DNA of 64,000 nt from Chryseobacterium indologenes (GTDB lineage Bacteria; Bacteroidota; Bacteroidia; Flavobacteriales; Weeksellaceae). The stretch covers positions 1-64,000 of the forward strand of contig DJTE01000034.1 in the NCBI GenBank assembly GCA_002439165.1, in the 5' to 3' direction. Under the pieces are notes generated by a model that saw only the letters and a program-made list of their open reading frames with translations, was not told the DNA's origin and did not search any database. Below are positions 8,728 through 16,170 of this stretch, piece by piece. Numbering within the stretch: position 1 is the stretch's first letter; the number at the start of each line of letters is the position of its first letter. The position numbers and the translations under genes were made by a program.

Positions 8728-9849
8728 TTAATTTTTAATGCTTTGTTGCTGCGGCTTTACCTCAGCCGGGTTTTCTTTGTTGTCATAGAACAGCCATTCG
8801 ATAGCCCTGGGGAATTCCTGAGACCAGTAAAATTCACTGTGGGTGCCTTCAGGATTTACGCTGGTTCTGAACTCAAAATCGAATAGGTTTTTCTTTTCCC
8901 ACCTTTTGAGATATTCTTCAAAAATATGGATCCTTTTGACCATCTTTGAACCTTCCTGACCTCCTCCGTACAGGTAGATCTTTGTTCTGAAGGGGACTCT
9001 GAAGTTCATCATCGGGAAATTGTTATTCGGTTCAACCCAAAGAGAAGGGGAGAAGATCAGCAGCTTGGAATACACTTCCGGATAGAGGAATCCACTGTAA
9101 ATGCTGATGAGGGCACCCAGGGAACTTCCGCCGATTCCGGTATTCTCCCGGTCTTTCTTTGTCCGGTAATTTTCGTCTACAAAAGGCTTTAACGTATCGG
9201 TAATAAAACGGATGTATTTTTTGCCTTCCGATCCGTTAGCTATATTGTCATTGTCGAAAATATATTCCTTGATGCGGTCTTCACTTCCGTGTTCTATGGC
9301 AATAATGATGACATCGCCCCGGCCGTATTCAGCCAGGATAGAGAGTTTTTTATCGATTTCCCAGTTTCCGTACCCGCTGCCTTCGTTGAATAAGTTCTGG
9401 GCATCCTGAAGGTATAGTACAGGGTAGCTTTTGTCAGAAACATAATAATCATAAGGCAGAAGAGCCCATACTTTGCGGTACCGGTCAAGCTGCGGAATAT
9501 AAAATTCTTCGGAGATGATCTCGGCGATCGGGAAAAATTCCTTTTTGAACGGTCCCCAGTTGAGTCTCCATTTTTCTACGTGATCAGAGGTCTTTTCAGC
9601 TGATTTTGCGATTTTCCGGTTGGGGGTAATGCTTCCGTATGGATCCAGCTCTACATTTTCCCAGCCACCTTTTGTAAATTTATATTCAATGGTATCGGGA
9701 AGGATCCCGTTGTCGATCTCTATGCAATAACTGTTCGGGGTCAGTTGTTCGAGCTGATAACTGTAATCCCTGGGGTTCCAGCTGTTGAAATTTCCTGTGA
9801 TGTATACTGTTCTGTCGTCGGTTTCGTCAGTATAAAGTTCAAACCTCAT
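8728..9849 (-). CDS. Esterase with N-terminal glycogen-binding-like domain
   Basis: A 373-residue protein. Residues 1-100 look like an early-set carbohydrate-binding module (CBM48/CBM20-like): VYITGNFNSWNPRD (15-28) and YKFTKGGWENVELDPYG (56-72). Residues 105-360 form a PF00756 esterase like Fes/EsD, with GGSSLGA giving Ser243; the final HSEFYW near 335 may carry the catalytic His. No signal peptide is present. It is divergent from glgB, whose N-terminus has the same VIGNFNNWN type of motif, so the N-terminal domain may bind glycogen. The substrate is unknown; it is probably co-transcribed with the aminopeptidase. Confidence 0.8.
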   Translation of the reverse strand: MRFELYTDETDDRTVYITGNFNSWNPRDYSYQLEQLTPNSYCIEIDNGILPDTIEYKFTKGGWENVELDPYGSITPNRKIAKSAEKTSDHVEKWRLNWGPFKKEFFPIAEIISEEFYIPQLDRYRKVWALLPYDYYVSDKSYPVLYLQDAQNLFNEGSGYGNWEIDKKLSILAEYGRGDVIIIAIEHGSEDRIKEYIFDNDNIANGSEGKKYIRFITDTLKPFVDENYRTKKDRENTGIGGSSLGALISIYSGFLYPEVYSKLLIFSPSLWVEPNNNFPMMNFRVPFRTKIYLYGGGQEGSKMVKRIHIFEEYLKRWEKKNLFDFEFRTSVNPEGTHSEFYWSQEFPRAIEWLFYDNKENPAEVKPQQQSIKN

Positions 9850-10048
9850 CCTGTGTGTTTTATAAATTGGCAGCTAAATTTATAAAAAAGATTGTTTTGA
9901 AACCTTAAAAAAAATAATGAAAAATTTGATATATTTGATAGAAGTGCCGGAGAAGGGAATTAACATAATAATTATTTGACTAATAATTAACGGTTGTTGA
10001 CCGGAATTTTCGTAGTTTCAGAGAAAAATTAAATACAGTTCAGTCTTG

Positions 10049-11998
10049 ATGAATTCTGTTAAAACATACACGCTGTTCACTGATCATGATGTTTATCTTT
10101 TTAAAGAAGGAAAGCATTATAAACTGTATGATAAATTCGGAGCGCATTCAGCAGAAAAAGACGGAATAAAAGGTGTTTATTTTTCAGTCTGGGCTCCCAA
10201 TGCCAAAAAGGTATCCGTAATCGGAAACTTCAATAACTGGAACCATAAAGACCATATTCTGTTCCCACGCTGGGATGGCTCGGGGATTTGGGAAGGTTTT
10301 ATTACCGGCCTTACCTGGGGTACTTTATATAAATACGCCATTGAAACCGCAAGAGGTGAAATTCTTGAGAAAAGCGATCCTTATGCCTTAAGCTGGGAAC
10401 AGAATATTCAGGCAGCATCACTGGTTTCTACCACCTGGTATGAGTGGAATGACCGGCACTGGATGGAGAACCGCAGAAAAAACAACAGCCTTGAAGCTCC
10501 TCTGTCAGTATATGAGCTTCACATGGGATCGTGGGTAAGAGATGGAGATACCCCGGACCGGTTCCTCAATTACCGTGATATTGCTGAAAAGCTGGTTCCT
10601 TATATCAAAGAAATGGGCTTTACCCATGTGGAATTCATGCCTGTTATGGAATATCCGTACGATCCGAGCTGGGGATACCAGATTACCGGATTTTATGCGG
10701 CTACCTCACGCTTCGGCTCTCCGCAGGATCTTATGTTCCTCATCGATGAGCTTCATCAGAATCATATCGGGGTTATTCTGGATTGGGTTCCTTCTCATTT
10801 TCCGGGAGATGCCAACGGGCTTTACCGCTTTGACGGCTCTTATCTTTATGAACATGAAGATCCGAGAAAAGGTTTTCATCCCGACTGGAAATCCCACATC
10901 TTCAATTACGGCAGAAATGAAGTGAAATCTTTTCTGATCTCCAATGCGATGTTCTGGCTGGAGCGTTATCATGCCGACGGACTCAGGGTAGATGCTGTAA
11001 CTTCTATGCTTCATTTAGACTATTCAAGAAATGAAGGCGAATGGGAGCCTAATATATACGGCGGAAATGTAAATCTTGAAGCCAAAGCTTTCCTGCAGGA
11101 GTTTAATACAGCGGTGTATAAAGAATTCGGAGACGGTATTATGACTATTGCGGAGGAAAGCTCAGATTTCCCTCTGCTTACAAAGCCGGTTCACGAGGGT
11201 GGTGTAGGCTTCGGAATGAAATGGATGATGGGCTGGATGCATGATACGCTGGATTACTTCAAAGAAGATTCCGTCAACAGAAAATACCATCATCACAAAC
11301 TGACCTTTGCTTCCATGTATATGTATAATGAAAATTATATGATGCCGCTGTCACATGACGAAGTGGTGCATGGTAAAGCAAGCCTTATTTATAAAATGCC
11401 GGGTGACGAATGGCAGAAATTTGCCAACCTCCGCGCTCTTTACGTATATATGTATACCCATCCGGGAGCCAAGCTGCTTTTTATGGGAGATGAATTCGGG
11501 CAAACCGGCGAATGGAACTTTACCAGAAGTCTCGACTGGCATCTGCTGCAGTATCCTGTTCATAAAGGCCTTCAGACATTGGTAAAAGACCTTAATCATT
11601 TATATAAAGGAGAAACTTCACTGTATGAAAATCAGTTTAATAAAAACGGCTTTGAATGGGTGGAAGCCGATGATCTGGAAAATTCGGTATATGTTTATCT
11701 CAGAAAAGGCAGAAGGAGGGATGATGTGCTGATGATTGTTCTGAATCTCACTCCCCGTATCACAGAATATAAAATCAGAGTGAATGCAGGAACGCATTGG
11801 GAAACAGTTCTCAGTTCGGATGACGGAAAGTATGGCGGAAGCGGTGCGCAGGCAGAGATCCTGAATGAAAAATATGAAGAATCGACCAAGTTTCCGAAGT
11901 CAATAACGGTAAGACTGCCTCCTCTGGCGGGTATTGTTTTGAGGCAGCATAAAGATAAAAAATACAGACTGCACAGAATTAAGCATAAAAAAGAATAA
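10049..11998 (+). CDS. glgB: 1,4-alpha-glucan branching enzyme
   Basis: A 649-residue GH13 enzyme that makes alpha-1,6 branches in glycogen. An N-terminal CBM48 (about 35-125, NFNNWNHKDH) leads to the TIM barrel with DWVPSHF (245-251), GLRVDAV (311-317, nucleophile Asp315), MTIAEES (365-371, acid/base Glu369 or Glu370) and LSHDEVVHGK. The ATG at 10049 is chosen over a TTG one codon earlier. It is first in a glgB-glgA-glgC operon (40 and 85 base gaps), the ADP-glucose glycogen pathway. The long additional N-terminal domain of E. coli GlgB is absent, as in other short-form branching enzymes. Confidence 0.96.
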   Translation: MNSVKTYTLFTDHDVYLFKEGKHYKLYDKFGAHSAEKDGIKGVYFSVWAPNAKKVSVIGNFNNWNHKDHILFPRWDGSGIWEGFITGLTWGTLYKYAIETARGEILEKSDPYALSWEQNIQAASLVSTTWYEWNDRHWMENRRKNNSLEAPLSVYELHMGSWVRDGDTPDRFLNYRDIAEKLVPYIKEMGFTHVEFMPVMEYPYDPSWGYQITGFYAATSRFGSPQDLMFLIDELHQNHIGVILDWVPSHFPGDANGLYRFDGSYLYEHEDPRKGFHPDWKSHIFNYGRNEVKSFLISNAMFWLERYHADGLRVDAVTSMLHLDYSRNEGEWEPNIYGGNVNLEAKAFLQEFNTAVYKEFGDGIMTIAEESSDFPLLTKPVHEGGVGFGMKWMMGWMHDTLDYFKEDSVNRKYHHHKLTFASMYMYNENYMMPLSHDEVVHGKASLIYKMPGDEWQKFANLRALYVYMYTHPGAKLLFMGDEFGQTGEWNFTRSLDWHLLQYPVHKGLQTLVKDLNHLYKGETSLYENQFNKNGFEWVEADDLENSVYVYLRKGRRRDDVLMIVLNLTPRITEYKIRVNAGTHWETVLSSDDGKYGGSGAQAEILNEKYEESTKFPKSITVRLPPLAGIVLRQHKDKKYRLHRIKHKKE

Positions 11999-12038
11999 TC
12001 TGATCCTCAGTAGAAAGAATACAAATGACATTAAAACT

Positions 12039-13445
12039 ATGGTAATATATCATTTAAGTACAGAATGCTATCCGGTAGCCAAAGTTGGCGGCCTGGCTGA
12101 TGTGGTGGGAGCCCTGCCCAAATATCAGAATAAAATGAAAGGGATTGATGCCCGGGTCGTCATGCCCTGGTACAATAAGCCTTTTGTTTATGATCATGAA
12201 TTTGAGACCGTTTTTGACGGATTTATTCACCAGGGAAACAATATGCTGCAGGTTCAGGTGATGAGAGAGAAAACAGATGTACTGGGGTTTGAACTGTATA
12301 TGGTAAAAATTCCCGGACTTCTGGACAGGGAAAACCCTTACGGTTATCAGGATGAAAGTTTCCAGTTTCTGGCTTTCCAGCATGGCATCCTGCATTGGCT
12401 TACTGCAATGGAGATCCGTCCGGATATTCTGCACTGTCACGATTACCATACAGGTCTGGTTCCTTTTATGATTGAACACTGCCCTGAATTTAAGTTCCTG
12501 AAAGGGATAAAAACAGTCGGAACCATACATAATGGCGAATACCAGGGAATGATGAGCTGGAATATGGCGAATTATATGCCCTCTTTTGATGCCTATAAAT
12601 GGGGATTAATGGACTGGAACGGCCTTATGAATCCGCTGGCAAGCATGATCAAATGTTCCAGTGCTTTTACAACAGTTTCCGAAGGCTATCTTGAGGAACT
12701 CTTTATAAGCTTCAGAGGTCTGGAGAGCCTGGTGCGGGAAGAATTCGGAAAAGCTTACGGAATCATCAACGGAATCGATACGGAAGTATGGAATCCGGAA
12801 ACAGATCCGATGCTGGATTTTAATTTTAATATCAAAAATGCGGTAGCCAAAAAGAAGAAAAATAAAGAAAAGCTTTGTAAAGAATACGGACTGAAACCCG
12901 AACTTCCGCTGTTTGCCTTTATCGGAAGGTTTGCAACGGAAAAAGGAGCCGATCTTCTTCCGGATGTTGTCTGGAAAAGCATTAAGCAGAGTTATGGTGC
13001 TTTGAACATTATGATCCTGGGGTCAGGAAATTCGTATATTGAAAACAAACTTAAAGAATACGAATACACCTATACCAATTTTGCCCTGGATCTCGGATAT
13101 AAAGAGCATCTTTCCCACAAAATCTATGCCTCCGCAGACTTTCTGCTGATGCCTTCAAGAGTAGAACCCTGCGGGCTGAACCAGATGTATTCCATGAGAT
13201 ACGGAACGGTGCCGGTGGTAAGATATACCGGAGGGCTGAAAGATACCGTGGAGGATATATCAACCGGAGGAGCTGGGCTTAATTTTACCTATCCCGGTGT
13301 AGATGATGTTGTGCATACGATGAACAGGGCTCTGGCAGTATATAACCAGAAAGGGGCAATGGAGAATCTCATTCATGCCAATATGAGTTTTGATTTTGCA
13401 TGGGAGAAATCTGCAGAAAAATACATAGCTTTATATAATAACTGA
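12039..13445 (+). CDS. glgA: Glycogen synthase (GT5)
   Basis: A 468-residue GT5 glycosyltransferase that adds glucose from ADP-glucose to glycogen. The family's N-terminal KxGGL motif is seen as KVGGLADVVGALP (residues 15-27). Other marks are HCHDYHTG, GIINGIDTEVWNPETD, FIGRFATEKG and the nucleotide-sugar-site MPSRVEPCGLNQMYSMRYGT region near the C-terminus. Length is typical. It sits between glgB and glgC, so all three steps are co-expressed. Confidence 0.95.
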   Translation: MVIYHLSTECYPVAKVGGLADVVGALPKYQNKMKGIDARVVMPWYNKPFVYDHEFETVFDGFIHQGNNMLQVQVMREKTDVLGFELYMVKIPGLLDRENPYGYQDESFQFLAFQHGILHWLTAMEIRPDILHCHDYHTGLVPFMIEHCPEFKFLKGIKTVGTIHNGEYQGMMSWNMANYMPSFDAYKWGLMDWNGLMNPLASMIKCSSAFTTVSEGYLEELFISFRGLESLVREEFGKAYGIINGIDTEVWNPETDPMLDFNFNIKNAVAKKKKNKEKLCKEYGLKPELPLFAFIGRFATEKGADLLPDVVWKSIKQSYGALNIMILGSGNSYIENKLKEYEYTYTNFALDLGYKEHLSHKIYASADFLLMPSRVEPCGLNQMYSMRYGTVPVVRYTGGLKDTVEDISTGGAGLNFTYPGVDDVVHTMNRALAVYNQKGAMENLIHANMSFDFAWEKSAEKYIALYNN

Positions 13446-13530
13446 AAACCGTACGGGTATCCGGCAGCATACCGTGTGGAAACATTAAAAAAGCTGCACA
13501 ATTAATACATTAAAAAACGCAATATAATTT

Positions 13531-14799
13531 ATGAAACGAAACGTAATCTCCATAGTTTTAGGAGGAGGCAGAGGGACAAGGTTATTCCCGTTAACCTATT
13601 CAAGATCGAAACCGGCAGTTCCTATTGCGGGGAAATACAGGCTGGTAGATATTCCTATTTCAAACTGTCTGAACTCAGGGCTGAACAAGATCCTGGTACT
13701 GACACAGTTTAATTCAGCATCATTGAATTCCCATATCAAGAATTCCTATCATTTTGATATTTTCAGCAAAGGTTTTGTGGATATTCTTGCCGCAGAACAG
13801 AATGTAGAAAACGAAAGCTGGTATCAGGGAACGGCAGATGCCGTACGGCAGTCGATGAAGCATCTTGAGAAGTATGACTACGATTATATCCTGATTCTTT
13901 CCGGAGACCAGCTTTATCAGATGGATTTCCGTGAAATGCTGGATTTCCATATCGATAACGGAGGTGATCTGACGATTGCAACCATTCCCGTGATTGCCAA
14001 AGATGCCACAGGTTTCGGGATCCTGAAATCAGATGATGACGGTAATATCACTTCCTTCTATGAAAAACCGGATTATGACATGCTGGACGGCTTAAAATCT
14101 GAAGTTTCAGAAGAAAATAAACGCAGGGGAAAAGAATACCTGGCTTCTATGGGAATCTATATCTTCACCAAGAATATTCTGAAAAAAATGTTTGAAGAAG
14201 GAGCCGGCGATGATTTCGGAAAAGATATTATCCCAAGTTCTATCGGGAAATATAAAACACTGAGCTATCAGTACGAAGGCTACTGGACAGACATCGGAAC
14301 AATAGAATCTTTCTACGAAGCCAATCTGGATCTGTGTCAGGATCTGCCGCAGTTCAATCTTTTCGGTTCATCGCCTATTTACACCAGGGCAAGAATGCTT
14401 CCTCCGTCCAAGATCAACGGTTCTTATGTAAGTAAGGCGGTTTTTGGGGACGGATGTATCATCATGGCCGATAAGATTGAAAATTCAGTGATTGGAAACA
14501 GAACCAGAGTGGATAAAGGAAGCTCTATTGTCAATTCTTACGTCATGGGTGCTGATTTCTACCAGAATACCACAGAAATTGTACTGAATGACAGGAGCGG
14601 CCGCCCGAATATGGGAATCGGAAAATACTGCTATATTGAAAAAGCAATCCTTGATAAGAACTGCTATATCGGCGATAATGTAAAGATCATCGGCGGAAAA
14701 CATATTCCGGACGGAGATTACGGAACCCATTCCGTTCAGGATGGCATCGTTGTGGTGAAGAAAGGGGCGGTCCTTCCTCCGGGAACCCATATAGGATAA
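13531..14799 (+). CDS. glgC: Glucose-1-phosphate adenylyltransferase
   Basis: A 422-residue ADP-glucose pyrophosphorylase that makes ADP-glucose from ATP and glucose-1-phosphate, the committed step of glycogen synthesis. Residues 8-25 carry the nucleotidyltransferase loop GGGRGTRLFPLT; KPAVPIAGKYRLVDIP and SGDQLYQMDF follow; the C-terminal third is a left-handed beta-helix with repeated hexapeptides (KYCYIEKAILDKNCYIG). It is the last gene of the glg operon; regulation by metabolites is usual for the family but cannot be read here. Confidence 0.95.
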   Translation: MKRNVISIVLGGGRGTRLFPLTYSRSKPAVPIAGKYRLVDIPISNCLNSGLNKILVLTQFNSASLNSHIKNSYHFDIFSKGFVDILAAEQNVENESWYQGTADAVRQSMKHLEKYDYDYILILSGDQLYQMDFREMLDFHIDNGGDLTIATIPVIAKDATGFGILKSDDDGNITSFYEKPDYDMLDGLKSEVSEENKRRGKEYLASMGIYIFTKNILKKMFEEGAGDDFGKDIIPSSIGKYKTLSYQYEGYWTDIGTIESFYEANLDLCQDLPQFNLFGSSPIYTRARMLPPSKINGSYVSKAVFGDGCIIMADKIENSVIGNRTRVDKGSSIVNSYVMGADFYQNTTEIVLNDRSGRPNMGIGKYCYIEKAILDKNCYIGDNVKIIGGKHIPDGDYGTHSVQDGIVVVKKGAVLPPGTHIG

Positions 14800-14802
14800 A
14801 GA

Positions 14803-14937
14803 AAAGGAAGCGGGAAAACGGAAGTTGATGGCATTCGGTAATACAGAATTTTTTTTGACTGCTCAGAATTTAACATGAAATTCAAAAGTCTGTCAGTTAT
14901 TATAAAAAAAACGATCAAAACTTCCATTTTCCTTCAT
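14803..14937. repeat. Intergenic inverted pair of purine-rich motifs
   Basis: A GGAAG-rich motif at about 14806-14826 (ending GGAAGTT) recurs in inverted, degenerate form at 14919-14937 (reverse complement GAAGG..ATGGAAGTTTT). The pair encloses about 90 bases of AT-rich DNA without an ORF. A related purine-rich stretch lies at about 46457-46495. This could be a decayed small intergenic repeat element. Confidence 0.35.
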
Positions 14938-14970
14938 CCGTCTTTTTTAAAAACAAGCGTGATCAGCATA

Positions 14971-15001
14971 TTGGTCACTTTTTTTATTTGTATTACTTTT
15001 G
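14971..15001 (+). promoter_or_regulatory. Promoter TTG-N20-TACTTTTG, predicted leaderless
   Basis: TTG at 14971-14973 and TACTTTTG at 14994-15001 fit the flavobacterial -33/-7 consensus with 20 bases between. Only four bases separate the -7 box from the ATG at 15006, so transcription should start at or next to the start codon. Confidence 0.65.
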
Positions 15002-15005
15002 TACG

Positions 15006-16046
15006 ATGCGTTTTTTTAAAATAACAGCCGTAATTCTTGTTCTCCTGGTTGGAGCTTATGCTGCTTCCATGTATTATTTTGTGGATGAAAATAAAGATTT
15101 CAAAATTGAAAAAGAGATCGATTATCCCATTGATAAAGTTTTTTCCCAGTTTAATAATCTGCAGCACTTTACCCGCTGGAACAACTTTTTTACCAGTTCA
15201 CCATCCATTGATATTGATTACTATACCCCTTATGAAGGACAGGGGAGTTCAATGAGCTATGTGGATCCTAAAAACGATACAGACGGAGAGATGTTCATCC
15301 GTTACGAAAACCCCAACAAAACTTTGAGGTATCAGCTTTTTGAGGACCGTAATGAAAATCCTACTCTGGTAGATGTAAAATTTAAAGCTGTTTCTGCTGA
15401 AAAAACCAAAATTACCTGGTATGTACATACCCCGAAACTTTCCGTGATGAGAAGAGTGGAGAATTTCTGGACCGAGGACCGCTTTGCCGAAAACATCAGC
15501 AAAAGTATGGTCAATCTGAAAAACGTACTCGGGAATAAAGTGGAAAAAGATAACCAGATGGCTTCCATTAAATACGACAGCCTGATGGTGGAAAACGAAG
15601 AAGATAAAATACTCCTGGGAACCAATGTGAGTGCCGCAAACAAAAAGGATGCGCTATATAAAAATATCGTTATGAATTACAGCAAAGTCTACAATTATGT
15701 GACGATGGATCTGGGTAAAAAAGACGATGAATTCGGGTTCCCGGTGCTGATTACCGATGCAGACAATTACAAGGACAAAGAAATATCCTATTTCCTGGGA
15801 ATCCCGCTTTCCAAGAAGATCGGAGTAACGGATAATAATTTCAATTTCAGAACCGTAAATCCGTCCCGGAATTACGTTATGTATTACAAAGGAAGTTACG
15901 AAGGAAGAATAAGGGCAATTCAGCAGCTGATTCAGAAAGCCAAAAAAGATGAGATGCGCTTCGGAGATGTCCGTATAACTTTTATTGAGCGTCCGATAGA
16001 AGGACAGGAGGTGAATGTTAAGCTCTCATTATCAGTGTTTAAGTAA
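15006..16046 (+). CDS. SRPBCC family protein, membrane-anchored
   Basis: A 346-residue protein. Residues 3-25 form a hydrophobic N-terminal anchor, then about 30-175 resemble a START/SRPBCC (polyketide cyclase-like) ligand-binding domain: IDYPIDKVFSQFNNLQHFT, RWNNF and YEGQGSSMSYVDP. The second half (about 190-346) resembles a GyrI-like effector-binding or SOUL-type fold, unassigned. The ATG at 15006 is chosen because a TTG 18 bases upstream overlaps the promoter. Function unknown; it probably binds a small hydrophobic ligand at the membrane. It stands alone between glgC and sucA. Confidence 0.7.
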   Translation: MRFFKITAVILVLLVGAYAASMYYFVDENKDFKIEKEIDYPIDKVFSQFNNLQHFTRWNNFFTSSPSIDIDYYTPYEGQGSSMSYVDPKNDTDGEMFIRYENPNKTLRYQLFEDRNENPTLVDVKFKAVSAEKTKITWYVHTPKLSVMRRVENFWTEDRFAENISKSMVNLKNVLGNKVEKDNQMASIKYDSLMVENEEDKILLGTNVSAANKKDALYKNIVMNYSKVYNYVTMDLGKKDDEFGFPVLITDADNYKDKEISYFLGIPLSKKIGVTDNNFNFRTVNPSRNYVMYYKGSYEGRIRAIQQLIQKAKKDEMRFGDVRITFIERPIEGQEVNVKLSLSVFK

Positions 16047-16116
16047 ATTTGAAAAAATAAATTTTCCGATAATTTTTTTTAATGCCTTCAGGCTGTTCCA
16101 AATCGGTTTTTTTTAT

Positions 16117-16124
16117 TAAATTTG
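16117..16124 (+). promoter_or_regulatory. Candidate -7 box for sucAB
   Basis: TAAATTTG matches TAnnTTTG, 46 bases before the sucA ATG. No clear TTG at the -33 position. Confidence 0.4.
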
Positions 16125-16170
16125 AAGATTAATTCTACAAATAAATTTTAATAATAGATAAACTGTAATA

